Below, one piece after another: positions 38,296 through 47,027 of a stretch of DNA of 64,000 bases. Position 1 is the first letter of the stretch. Every line of letters begins with the position of its first letter. The stretch is from Ureibacillus acetophenoni (GTDB lineage Bacteria > Bacillota > Bacilli > Bacillales_A > Planococcaceae). The notes beneath the pieces were generated by a model, which was not told where the DNA came from, made no database searches, and saw only the letters and a list, made by a program, of their open reading frames with translations. The position numbers were made by a program, and so were the translations under genes. The stretch spans positions 63,673-127,672 of the forward strand of contig NZ_OBQC01000012.1 in the NCBI RefSeq assembly GCF_900220965.1, written 5' to 3'.

Positions 38296-38614
38296 AAAGC
38301 TAAACCTCCAATATATAAAAACAAATTTCCTATGTAAAACCAACCCTTCACTTGACTTACTATCAAACTCAATTCATAATATGATGTCATACAGAGGAAT
38401 TAATACTTCCGTATTTGCATTGATATTAAATTACAATAATAAAAATTTCGTAAAATTTCTTAAAAGCACAATAATTCATTCAAGTAAAAGTATACAATAA
38501 GATATACATCGATGCACTTAAATAGCATTTATTTTTTCTCACTTCTCCACCATTTTGCTATTTTCAGTATTGAACTATTTTTAGATAAAACTTTATTTTG
38601 AGGTGTATATTAAA
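38296..38614. promoter_or_regulatory. Divergent promoter region of mrpA and the USP-like gene
   Basis: A plus-strand promoter candidate TTGACT (38352-38357), 17 bases, CATAAT (38375-38380) would give a leader of about 230 bases before the USP-like gene. The leader holds no supported reading frame and no riboswitch I recognise; it is very AT-rich. No mrp promoter could be read with confidence. Confidence 0.4.
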
Positions 38615-39295
38615 ATGGGTAGTATTAAAAGGTCAGATGAAAGCATCCTCGTCTGCGTATATTATGGATTAAATGGAGAGCGACTTATTCGTAGAGGTCA
38701 TAAACTGGCAACATTATTAGATTGTCCACTATATATTTTAACGGTAGATCAAAACCCTCTCGACGCGTTTGATGCAGAAAAATCAGGTTATATTGAAAAA
38801 TGGACTGAGCTTTGCGATGAACTTGGCGTAGAAAAATTCATTATTCGCGACAATGAGAAAAGACCGATTCAAAAAGTAATTGCAGAAACTGCAAGAAACT
38901 ATAATATTACTCAAATTATTGTCGGTCAAAGCGCTCAAAGTAGATGGGAAGAGATTACTAAAGGGTCTTTTCTAAATGTTTTACTAAAGGAAGTACCATT
39001 TGTAGACTTCCATATTGTATCGGTAAAAAGACAGTCTGTTGACAATGACAACGGTAATTATGAAAAAGGTGTCCGCGCTTATATTATTAGAGACGATGAA
39101 CACTATAAAATTACCTTTACTTGTCCTAAATTAGAACATTTAGAAGGTATTTTCTTTAAAGAAATTGGTACTGATTTTGATAACGGTATTTTTAAATTCC
39201 CTCATGAACATAAAATGAATGAAATTACTGTTAAAGAAGGATATGTGATTAACCCTTATGCAATCCAACCTTTATTCGGTAAACAAATTAGTTAA
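38615..39295 (+). CDS. Universal-stress-protein / KdpD-USP-like protein
   Basis: The 226-residue soluble protein's first ~140 residues (SILVCVYYGLNGERLIRRGHKLATLLDCPLYILTVD, IAETARNYNITQIIVGQSAQSRWEEI, LLKEVPFVDFHIVS) match the universal-stress domain in KdpD potassium sensors, without kinase parts. The C-terminal ~85 residues are unassigned. I chose ATG 38615; GAGG lies 12 bases before it. It is divergent from the Mrp antiporter, so a link to monovalent-cation homeostasis is plausible but inferred. Confidence 0.78.
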   Translation: MGSIKRSDESILVCVYYGLNGERLIRRGHKLATLLDCPLYILTVDQNPLDAFDAEKSGYIEKWTELCDELGVEKFIIRDNEKRPIQKVIAETARNYNITQIIVGQSAQSRWEEITKGSFLNVLLKEVPFVDFHIVSVKRQSVDNDNGNYEKGVRAYIIRDDEHYKITFTCPKLEHLEGIFFKEIGTDFDNGIFKFPHEHKMNEITVKEGYVINPYAIQPLFGKQIS

Positions 39296-39308
39296 CTTAA
39301 AACAATTT

Positions 39309-39357
39309 AAGTACACCATTGTAAGCTCTAACCAGCAAACGAGGGTGTACTTTTTTA
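39309..39357 (+). terminator. Terminator of the USP-like gene
   Basis: AAGTACACC pairs with GGTGTACTT around a 22-base loop, followed by six T in total. Confidence 0.75.
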
Positions 39358-39370
39358 TTGTACGATAGTA

Positions 39371-39417
39371 AAAAAAAACAAACCGCCTTATAGTCTTAAA
39401 GACCTTAAGGCGGTTTA
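39371..39417 (-). terminator. Terminator of swrC
   Basis: On the minus strand AAACCGCCTTA pairs with TAAGGCGGTTT, followed by an eight-base T run interrupted by one G. Confidence 0.85.
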
Positions 39418-39425
39418 ATAATTTA

Positions 39426-42400
39426 TTAATTATCTTCTATTTCATTACGTTTCTTTTTGAATATTTTCGATAATATTTCGTACACGATTGGAACGACAAC
39501 TAATGTTAATAATGTCGAAGATAGTAATCCACCAATTACTGTAATTGCTATATCCTTCGAAATTAGACCGCCACCATCAAGTACAGCCATTGGAATCATT
39601 GCTCCAATTGTTGCTATTGCTGTCATTAAAATTGGGCGTAAACGTGTCGCACCAGCTTCTAAAATTGCTTCTCGCATCTCCATACCTTCACGTTCCATAC
39701 GGATAATGCGGTCAACCAATACAATTGCGTTCGTAACAACAATACCAATTAACATTAACATACCCATCATTACCATTACTGAAATTGTTTGACCTGCAAT
39801 AAATAGACCTACAAATGCACCAATTACTGTAAATGGTAACGAGAATAGTATTGCAAATGGCGCTAACCCTTCACCAAATGTTACTACTAAGATGAAGTAT
39901 ACGATTGCAACAGCTGCAGCCATGGCAACACCAAGTTGTGTAAATGTTTCTTGCATATCTGCAGCAACACCACTAACACCTGTTGTCACACCTTTTGGTA
40001 AATCTAAATCATTAATTTTTGCATCTGCTTGGGAAGTTGCTTTTGATATATCTTTATCCACAATTGTTCCAGTTACAGAAGCGTAGTATTGTCCTTCAGA
40101 TCGAGCTAATGCGTTTAATGTAGTACCTTCTTCCACTTCTACAAGATCACCAATTGTCATCGTCGTACCTAAAGCAGTTTGAATTTCTGTAGCTAATACG
40201 TCTTCTAATGAAGTAGCCGCTGCTTTTTCTTCACGTTTGATAACTACATTAAGATCTTCTCCATCATTTTCAACAGATGTTAAAACTTCTTGTGTATTAT
40301 TTGTTGCTAATGCCATAACGATTTGAGCTGTTGTTAAACCGTATTGAAGAACGTTTTGTTGTTCTACTTTAAATACATGCTCAACGTAAGGGTCTTCATA
40401 ATCAGAGCTTACATCCTCTAAACCGTCTACATCAAGTAATGCTGTTTCAACTTGTTTTACAGCATCTCTTAAATCGTCTAAATCTTCACTGTATAAAGTG
40501 TAACTAACTTCATTAGAGCCACCCATTGACATTGCCGCAAAGTTTTGTGACTTCCATTCACCAGATTGGTCAACATTAAAAACATACTCTTCTATTTCGT
40601 CACGTACAGCAGGGAAATCTTCTAATTCATCATCGAAAATTAGGTACATTAATGCACCGCCACCACCGCCAGACATAATTGAAGCCATATCTGTGCTACT
40701 TGAGTCTGTTACTGATAATTGTAATACATCAATATCTGTACGTTTTAGTAATTCTTTTTCAACTTCTTCTACATTTTTTAATGTTTCTTCTTTTAACTCA
40801 CCAGCTCCTGGTGTGTAAGTTATATACATTACTTTTTCTTCCGAGGATCCTAAGAAACTAAACCCAATTAATGGTGTTAAGGCTATAGAACCAACTAATA
40901 ATAATATCGCAATAGTAGATGTAATAATCTTATGATTTAATGACTTCTCTAATATTCCACGGTACCACTTAGCCAGTTTACCTACTTCTTTATGCTGTTT
41001 GTCTGTTTTCTCACCGTATAATTTTTTACGGAATAGCGTATGAGATAAAACAGGAACGATTGTAATCGCAACTAAAAGAGATGCCCCTAGTGCAAATGCC
41101 ATCGTTAAAGCAAACGGCATAAATAATTCACCAACCATACCACCAACGAATAATAACGGAGCAAATACTGCTATTGTTACTAAAGTTGAAGACAAGATAG
41201 GTTTAAACATTTCAATTGTTGCTTCACGAATTAACGCTCGACCGTTTAATTTCTCTTGTTTTAAATGAATTCGGCGATAAATATTTTCTACTACAACAAT
41301 GGAGTCATCGATAACACGGCCAATTGCAATCGTAATCGCACCGAGCGTCATAATATTCAATGTAATATCTAACCAGTGCAATAAAAGTAATGCCATTAAG
41401 ATTGAAACTGGAATTGATATAATTGAAATAATCGTAGATTTAAAGTCTCTTAAGAATAGTAGGATAATAAGTACTGCTATTAACCCACCAAATACAGCTT
41501 TTTCAACCATTGAGAATACTGATTCTTCAATTGGTTCCCCTTGGTCTAGTGAAATTTCAACTACTAGCCCATCAATCGCTTTTTCTTCTTCTTCAATTAA
41601 ATCCTTAACCGCATTTACAACTTCAACCGTATTTGCTTCTTGACCTTTTACGATTTGAATTGCAATAGCATCTTCACCATTTGTTCGTGAAACAGATTGT
41701 ACTTTACCTTCCACTTCAATTGTAGCAATATCTCCTAGACGAACGAATGGAACAGGATTTGTCTCAGAAGGTGTAACAGGAATTAATAATTCTTTCAGTT
41801 CATCTACAGATTTGACTTTTCCGTCTACTGAAACGGCTTGTTCTCCAACTGTAAATTCATATAAACCTAGCGAAAGTGCCATATCACTTGCTTGCACCAT
41901 TTGTTTAACTGTATCTTCTGTTAAACCTAATGCTGCCATCTTTTCTTCATCATATTCCAGTGCAACCTGTTCAATATGTTGACCAGTAATGGTTGCAGAA
42001 GCGACACCATCAATTTTTTCGATTTTAGGTAAAATTATATCTTCAACTGTTGACGTCAATTCAACAATATCTTCTTCCGTACTACTAACTGACAATGCAA
42101 CAACTGGCATCATGTTCATACTGATTGCCATAATCGTTGGTTCTTCTACCCCTTCAGGTAAAGGAACATTATCAAGTGCTGACTCTAGCTGTCTTTTTTT
42201 CTCGTCCATATCAACACCGTAATCGTACTCAATTTGAACTTGAGATACATTTGATGAAGATGTTGAATAAACAGCTTTTACATCTTCCAATAGCTCTACC
42301 GCTTTTTCAAACGGAATCGACAATTCATCCATAACTTGTTCTGGTGTTGCACCTGGATATACACCAACAACAATTAAATATGGTATTGAAATATTCGGTA

Positions 42401-42512
42401 ATGATTCCATTTTCATTTTCGTAGCTGAATAAATACCTGATCCAGCAATGATCAGTGTTAATAGCCAAACAGCTAATTTATTTTTTAAGACAAAGTTGAC
42501 TAAAGAATTCAC
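39426..42512 (-). CDS. swrC: RND-family efflux transporter (SwrC/YerP type)
   Basis: The 1028-residue RND pump has the standard two-fold layout. The first helix KLAVWLLTLIIAGSGIYSATKM is followed by a periplasmic-type domain, helices 2-6 with GAITIAIGRVIDDSIVVVENIYRR (intramembrane Asp pair of the proton relay), a second large loop and the C-terminal helices. Bacillus SwrC (YerP) exports surfactin and lipophilic drugs. I chose GTG (42512) with AGGTG upstream. It is divergent from a TetR gene with an operator between, the same pairing as yerO-yerP. Confidence 0.9.
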   Translation of the reverse strand: MNSLVNFVLKNKLAVWLLTLIIAGSGIYSATKMKMESLPNISIPYLIVVGVYPGATPEQVMDELSIPFEKAVELLEDVKAVYSTSSSNVSQVQIEYDYGVDMDEKKRQLESALDNVPLPEGVEEPTIMAISMNMMPVVALSVSSTEEDIVELTSTVEDIILPKIEKIDGVASATITGQHIEQVALEYDEEKMAALGLTEDTVKQMVQASDMALSLGLYEFTVGEQAVSVDGKVKSVDELKELLIPVTPSETNPVPFVRLGDIATIEVEGKVQSVSRTNGEDAIAIQIVKGQEANTVEVVNAVKDLIEEEEKAIDGLVVEISLDQGEPIEESVFSMVEKAVFGGLIAVLIILLFLRDFKSTIISIISIPVSILMALLLLHWLDITLNIMTLGAITIAIGRVIDDSIVVVENIYRRIHLKQEKLNGRALIREATIEMFKPILSSTLVTIAVFAPLLFVGGMVGELFMPFALTMAFALGASLLVAITIVPVLSHTLFRKKLYGEKTDKQHKEVGKLAKWYRGILEKSLNHKIITSTIAILLLVGSIALTPLIGFSFLGSSEEKVMYITYTPGAGELKEETLKNVEEVEKELLKRTDIDVLQLSVTDSSSTDMASIMSGGGGGALMYLIFDDELEDFPAVRDEIEEYVFNVDQSGEWKSQNFAAMSMGGSNEVSYTLYSEDLDDLRDAVKQVETALLDVDGLEDVSSDYEDPYVEHVFKVEQQNVLQYGLTTAQIVMALATNNTQEVLTSVENDGEDLNVVIKREEKAAATSLEDVLATEIQTALGTTMTIGDLVEVEEGTTLNALARSEGQYYASVTGTIVDKDISKATSQADAKINDLDLPKGVTTGVSGVAADMQETFTQLGVAMAAAVAIVYFILVVTFGEGLAPFAILFSLPFTVIGAFVGLFIAGQTISVMVMMGMLMLIGIVVTNAIVLVDRIIRMEREGMEMREAILEAGATRLRPILMTAIATIGAMIPMAVLDGGGLISKDIAITVIGGLLSSTLLTLVVVPIVYEILSKIFKKKRNEIEDN

Positions 42513-42554
42513 TTGTACACCTACCCTTTCTTGACACTTCAAATTCCAAATTCT

Positions 42555-42583
42555 ATAATAGTGACTAATCGGTCACTTGTCAA
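42555..42583 (-). promoter_or_regulatory. swrC promoter with TetR operator in the spacer
   Basis: On the minus strand TTGACA (42583-42578), a 17-base spacer and TATTAT (42560-42555) form a good promoter. The palindrome AGTGAC-N6-GTCACT (42560-42577) fills the spacer exactly, the classic position for a TetR-type repressor. It lies 28 bases before the divergent regulator gene, which it may also control. Confidence 0.82.
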
Positions 42584-42605
42584 TTAATCTATGAGGAGTT
42601 TTACT

Positions 42606-43454
42606 ATGTTAAAAAAGCAACTTATTATGGAGTCTGCAATTGAACTATTTGCGAAGAAAGGTATTGACGCAACTTCAGTGCAGCAAATCACGGAACATTG
42701 TGGCATTTCTAAAGGGGCTTTTTATCTATCATTTAAATCGAAAGATGAGCTCATCTTTTCCATTATTGATTATTTTACGAAAAACGTAACTGCCAACATT
42801 GAACGGTCGGTCAGCGAACAGCAGAACCCCCACGATAAGTTAGCAGCTTACTTTATGGAAATTTTTAATATTTTACAAAAGTATGGCGATTTTGCGACGG
42901 TGTTTATTAAGGAACAGCATTTTATAAATGAAACTCTCATCGATAAAATGGCTTATTATGATGAGCTAAACAATAAATTATTATTAGATATATTGAGAGA
43001 ATTATACCCAAGTAATGTAGATTCCTTACAATACGACTTAATTATTATCATCAAAGGTTTGATAGCAAGCTATGGCGACTTTATCATAAAAAATAGCTAC
43101 CCATTTGATATAGAAAAGTTAACTGATAGCCTCGTTGAAAAAATCAAAATCATTGCTAAATATGGGGAAAAATCATTTTTCACAAAAGATATGTTTAAAA
43201 GTTACTCTAGCCACCAACCAATGATTACAAAGGATTTAATCGTTGAAGAATTACAACAATTATTAACACATATTCAGGACGAGGTTCTAAGGGAATCACT
43301 TCAAATACTTGAAAAGCAGATCCAATCCGAATCTCCAAGTAAGGCGATAATTCTTGGGATGTTATCAAATTTAAAAAATGAGCAAGAGTGTGACTGGTTT
43401 TGTTATATGATGAGAAAATATTATGAATTAAATATCAGTAATACCCCATTTTAA
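42606..43454 (+). CDS. TetR-family regulator of swrC (YerO-like)
   Basis: The 282-residue protein has a TetR helix-turn-helix at about residues 22-46 (TSVQQITEHCGISKGAFYLSFKSKDEL). It is longer than most TetR proteins (~190), with a C-terminal helical extension of about 90 residues (VEELQQLLTHIQDEVLRESL). The extended form and its divergence from swrC match Bacillus YerO. GAGGAG lies eight bases before the ATG at 42606; the frame extends five codons further up. Confidence 0.87.
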   Translation: MLKKQLIMESAIELFAKKGIDATSVQQITEHCGISKGAFYLSFKSKDELIFSIIDYFTKNVTANIERSVSEQQNPHDKLAAYFMEIFNILQKYGDFATVFIKEQHFINETLIDKMAYYDELNNKLLLDILRELYPSNVDSLQYDLIIIIKGLIASYGDFIIKNSYPFDIEKLTDSLVEKIKIIAKYGEKSFFTKDMFKSYSSHQPMITKDLIVEELQQLLTHIQDEVLRESLQILEKQIQSESPSKAIILGMLSNLKNEQECDWFCYMMRKYYELNISNTPF

Positions 43455-43552
43455 AGGTTTACAAAATAATTTTTCCTTACCACTCAGGGAGAACTTGAAT
43501 ACTGTATTCATCTTTCGCTCAAGCTAATTGTAAGTGAAAGGAGAATACAAGT

Positions 43553-44278
43553 GTGGAAGGATTTACAGAATTTAATTTTTGGGAAATGATTCTTCGTGCT
43601 ACATTAGCATTTTTTGCAATGATAATTTTGGCAAGAATTATCGGAAAAAAACAGGTGAGTCAGCTTACTTTCTTTCATTACATTACTGGGATTACATTTG
43701 GATCAATTGCCGCAGAAATATCTGTTAACCAAGAGACACAATTTTGGGATGGCTTTGTCGCACTAATATGGTGGGGTATATTAACTCTTCTTGTAAGTTT
43801 CATTGCGTTAAAATCTACGAAAGCACGAGTCCTATTTGACGACAGACCGACTATTTTAATACAAAACGGCACAATTATTAAAAATGGTATGAAAAAGGCT
43901 AGACTTCATACAGATGAGCTTTCTATGTTACTAAGAGAACAGGGGATTTTTTCCTTCGACGAAGTTCATTATGCAGTATTTGAGACAAATGGTGAGTTAA
44001 GTGTGTTAAAGAAACCATCTAAAGCAACTGCAACAAAATCAGATGTGAAAGCTGATAGTACAATTCCACCATATATGCCAACAGAAGTTATTTCTGATGG
44101 TAAAATTAATGCGAAAAATTTAATCGAACTTAATCTAACAGAAGAATGGCTACTCAACAAATTGAAAAAGAAAAATGTAAAAAGTGTGGAAGAAGTATAT
44201 TTTGCTCAAGTACAAGAAAATGGGTCACTATACATTAGTCTTAATAACGGAAATACAATAAACAGTGGTAGTAAATAA
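43553..44278 (+). CDS. DUF421 membrane protein (YetF/YrbG family)
   Basis: The 241-residue protein has three N-terminal helices (MILRATLAFFAMIILARIIGKKQVSQLTFF, then two more to about residue 85), followed by the soluble DUF421 domain with FDDRPTILIQNGTIIKNGMKKARLHTDELSMLLREQG. The family is common and often multi-copy in spore formers; some members affect spore germination, but the function is open. GTG start with AAAGGAG eight bases upstream. Confidence 0.88.
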   Translation: MEGFTEFNFWEMILRATLAFFAMIILARIIGKKQVSQLTFFHYITGITFGSIAAEISVNQETQFWDGFVALIWWGILTLLVSFIALKSTKARVLFDDRPTILIQNGTIIKNGMKKARLHTDELSMLLREQGIFSFDEVHYAVFETNGELSVLKKPSKATATKSDVKADSTIPPYMPTEVISDGKINAKNLIELNLTEEWLLNKLKKKNVKSVEEVYFAQVQENGSLYISLNNGNTINSGSK

Positions 44279-44286
44279 CAACTCAA

Positions 44287-44332
44287 CAAAAAAGACTATT
44301 AATAACCTCTACTTGTTATTAATAGTCTTTTT
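44287..44332. terminator. Bidirectional terminator after the DUF421 gene
   Basis: An 18-pair stem AAAAAGACTATTAATAAC/GTTATTAATAGTCTTTTT has an eight-base loop and serves the convergent DUF421 and PfkB genes. Confidence 0.92.
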
Positions 44333-44335
44333 CTT

Positions 44336-45280
44336 TTATAGTAAATCTTTGATTTCGTCGTAATATGGTAATGCCGTTAAAGCACCTGCTTTTGTTGATG
44401 CATATGCCCCAAGGCGGTTTGCAAAACTTACACATTTTATTAACTGTTCCTGATTTGAAGGGAGTCCATTATAGTGTACATATCGTAATACACCTGCCAT
44501 AAATGCATCCCCTGCACCTGTTGTGTCTACAGGTTCAATTTCAATTGTAGGTACAAGAATAATCTCACCGTTTAAAACTGCGTAAGTTCCATTTTCCCCA
44601 ACTGTCACCAGAATAATTGGAATATCCATATTTTTCAAAGCATCTAGCCCACTTTGTAAATCTTCTGTTTCCGTTAAGAATAAGAGTTCTTCATCGGCCA
44701 ATTTTAAAATATCAGCAGATTTGAAAAATGATCGAATCGTATTGCGACAAGTTTCTTCGTCACTCCAGCGCAATGGACGAATGTTTGCATCGATTGCAAT
44801 CATCACATCATTTTTCAAAGCAAGTTCAACAGCTTTTCTTGTTGTTTCTAAAGCTGTAGGATGAAACATTGTTCCTGAACAAATATTAAATACTGAAGCC
44901 CTTTGAAAAGCTTCTTCATTTAATTGTTCCGGCGTTACTTGTAAATCAGGTGTTTCATCGATATAGTCTTTAAAAATTCGTTCACAGGCTTCCGTTAAGT
45001 GTACATAAACGCCACTAACTCTTTTTTCAGGTGCGTAGATTGAATAGTCTAAATCTACACCTTCTTTTTTCAACTCCGATCTTACAAATTCCGAAGTTTC
45101 ATCATCACCTGTAATAGTAATGAGTGCAGAAGGTGCACCAATACGACTAATTCCTGCGGCAACATTAATCGTTGCACCACCTAAATATTTTGTAAACGAT
45201 GTATTCGTTACATCATCAGCTATATAATCAACAAATGCATCTCCATAAACGAGAACAAAATCTTTATTTGTATGAAGCAT
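44336..45280 (-). CDS. PfkB-family sugar kinase (fructokinase-like)
   Basis: The 314-residue ribokinase-fold kinase has the N-terminal GDAFVDYIADD and glycine pair KYLGGATINVAAGISRIG, and the C-terminal signature DTTGAGDAFMAGVLRY with the catalytic Asp (GAGD). It phosphorylates a sugar such as fructose; the substrate is uncertain because no sugar transporter adjoins. GGAGG lies ten bases before the ATG. It is monocistronic. Confidence 0.88.
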   Translation of the reverse strand: MLHTNKDFVLVYGDAFVDYIADDVTNTSFTKYLGGATINVAAGISRIGAPSALITITGDDETSEFVRSELKKEGVDLDYSIYAPEKRVSGVYVHLTEACERIFKDYIDETPDLQVTPEQLNEEAFQRASVFNICSGTMFHPTALETTRKAVELALKNDVMIAIDANIRPLRWSDEETCRNTIRSFFKSADILKLADEELLFLTETEDLQSGLDALKNMDIPIILVTVGENGTYAVLNGEIILVPTIEIEPVDTTGAGDAFMAGVLRYVHYNGLPSNQEQLIKCVSFANRLGAYASTKAGALTALPYYDEIKDLL

Positions 45281-45424
45281 CAGCGGTTAACCTCCGAAAA
45301 GTTAATACCTATAGATTAACACAAAGCTATTTCACAATAAAAATTTCATATTATTCAAACTTTCTAAAATCTAAATTTTGTTCATTAATTTGTTATACTT
45401 TACACTGGAAGGATGCGATTTACC

Positions 45425-45997
45425 GTGACTATTATTATTCGAAATGCTACACAAGAAGATGTAAATCAAGTGGCACCACTTATCTACGATGCAATTGGAG
45501 ACATTGCAAACCGTTTAACTGGTGAGTCAAGTGAACATAAAATATTAGAACAATTGGAATTGTTATTCTGTCAAAATGATAACCGACATTCTTACTTAAA
45601 TACATATGTTGCAGTTAACGAGATCGATAGCCTGAAAATCTTAGGTATTCTAGTACTTTATTCAGGAGAAGACGGCATTAAAATGGATACTGCTCTACAA
45701 AATTGGCTAAAAATTAAACATGGTAAAACAATAAAAATTGATCAAGAAGCACATTTAGATGAATTTTATGTTGATACTATTTGTGTGCACGAAAAGTGTC
45801 GTGGACTAGGCATTGGTACGAAACTTTTACAATTTGCTGAAGAAATTGCCATGCAAAAAGGATTTACCAAAATATCTTTAAATGTAGAAACGAAAAAGGA
45901 TAATGCACGACGACTGTATGAAAGCATAGGTTATGTCGTGACTGAACCTTGGACAATCATTGATGAACCTTTCCATCATATGGTGAAAAAATTATAG
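45425..45997 (+). CDS. GNAT-family N-acetyltransferase
   Basis: The 190-residue protein has the acetyl-CoA-binding motif A: DTICVHEKCRGLGIGTKLL (RGLGIG, about residues 120-125) followed by KISLNVETKKDNARRLYESIGY. The start is GTG 45425 (12 bases after GGAAGG) or the ATG at 45413, which is too close to that site. It is the first of four plus-strand genes (GNAT, EamA, lyase, kinase). The acceptor is unknown. Confidence 0.83.
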   Translation: MTIIIRNATQEDVNQVAPLIYDAIGDIANRLTGESSEHKILEQLELLFCQNDNRHSYLNTYVAVNEIDSLKILGILVLYSGEDGIKMDTALQNWLKIKHGKTIKIDQEAHLDEFYVDTICVHEKCRGLGIGTKLLQFAEEIAMQKGFTKISLNVETKKDNARRLYESIGYVVTEPWTIIDEPFHHMVKKL

Positions 45998-46016
45998 AAA
46001 TGTGGTTTTTAACAAC

Positions 46017-46910
46017 ATGAAATACAATATTCTTTATCCACTACTTATTATCATTGCGTCGAGTAGTTATGGAATACTTTCCACAATAGTTAAAGTAGCT
46101 ATGAATCATGGATATACTTCTGCTGAAGCTACTACAAGTCAATATGCTATTGGGTTTTTATTAGCATTAATATTATTTTTAATCACACAAAAGAAACTAC
46201 CTAGAATCAGTAAATCTGGGTTCCTTTTTATTGTTTTTGCGGGTATTTGTACAGGTACAACAGGTATCGTTTATAACCAATCGTTAAATTATCTACCTGC
46301 ATCCCTAGCAGTAGTATTACTATTCCAATTTACTTGGATTGGTATGCTAATTGATTGTTTATTACGTAAAAGATTACCGAGTCGAGCTGAAGCAATTTCC
46401 CTAGTATTTTTATTTTTAGGAACAATTCTTGCAGCTGGCCTTGTGGATGTTGATTTATCAAACATTGCTTGGCAAGGTTGGGTATTCGGATTAGCTTCTG
46501 CTGTGAGTTTTTCAATTTTTATTCAATTTAACTCACGTCCTGTAGAAGGGATTACAACCATTTCTCGAACTTTACTTATGTCATTTGTTGCCCTTCTGAT
46601 GATTAGCGTATTTTCATCCCCTGAGGTTATTTGGAACGGAAAGTTATTTGGCTCAAGCCTATTCATTTTTGGGGTCATATTAGGTATTTTCGGAATTATT
46701 TTACCGATTGTGTTATTCTCAATTGCCGCTCCAAAAGTAGGTGGAGGACTAACATCTATTTTAAGTGCGATGGAATTACCTGTGGCAATAATGGCTTCTG
46801 TAATTGTATTACACGAAACGTTAACTTTATTACAGATATCAGGAATTGTATTAGTTATTATCGGTATGACACTACCAACTGTATTAGCCCAAAGGAAAAA
46901 ATCGGTCTAA
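46017..46910 (+). CDS. EamA/DMT-family transporter
   Basis: The 297-residue protein has ten helices forming two EamA repeats (about residues 5-135 and 150-290). The conserved GTTGIVYNQSLNYLPASLAVVLL and the second-repeat MELPVAIMASVIVLHETLTLLQISGIVLVIIGM are typical of drug/metabolite exporters. No clear ribosome binding site; it starts 19 bases after the GNAT stop (a GTG at 46002 is also in frame), so translation may be coupled. The substrate is unknown. Confidence 0.82.
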   Translation: MKYNILYPLLIIIASSSYGILSTIVKVAMNHGYTSAEATTSQYAIGFLLALILFLITQKKLPRISKSGFLFIVFAGICTGTTGIVYNQSLNYLPASLAVVLLFQFTWIGMLIDCLLRKRLPSRAEAISLVFLFLGTILAAGLVDVDLSNIAWQGWVFGLASAVSFSIFIQFNSRPVEGITTISRTLLMSFVALLMISVFSSPEVIWNGKLFGSSLFIFGVILGIFGIILPIVLFSIAAPKVGGGLTSILSAMELPVAIMASVIVLHETLTLLQISGIVLVIIGMTLPTVLAQRKKSV

Positions 46911-46940
46911 CATTTACTATGTATAGGCCGGTTTTTTATT
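46898..46940 (+). terminator. Terminator of the EamA gene
   Basis: AATCGGTCTA pairs with TAGGCCGGTT (G-T contacts), followed by six T. It overlaps the gene's last codons. Confidence 0.75.
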
Positions 46941-47027
46941 TTCATAAAAGTAGGCCAATTTAATGAACACCTCATGTAGTGTAAGTCTATGAAAAACATA
47001 TAGAGAAAGAACGAAGGAGACTCTCTC

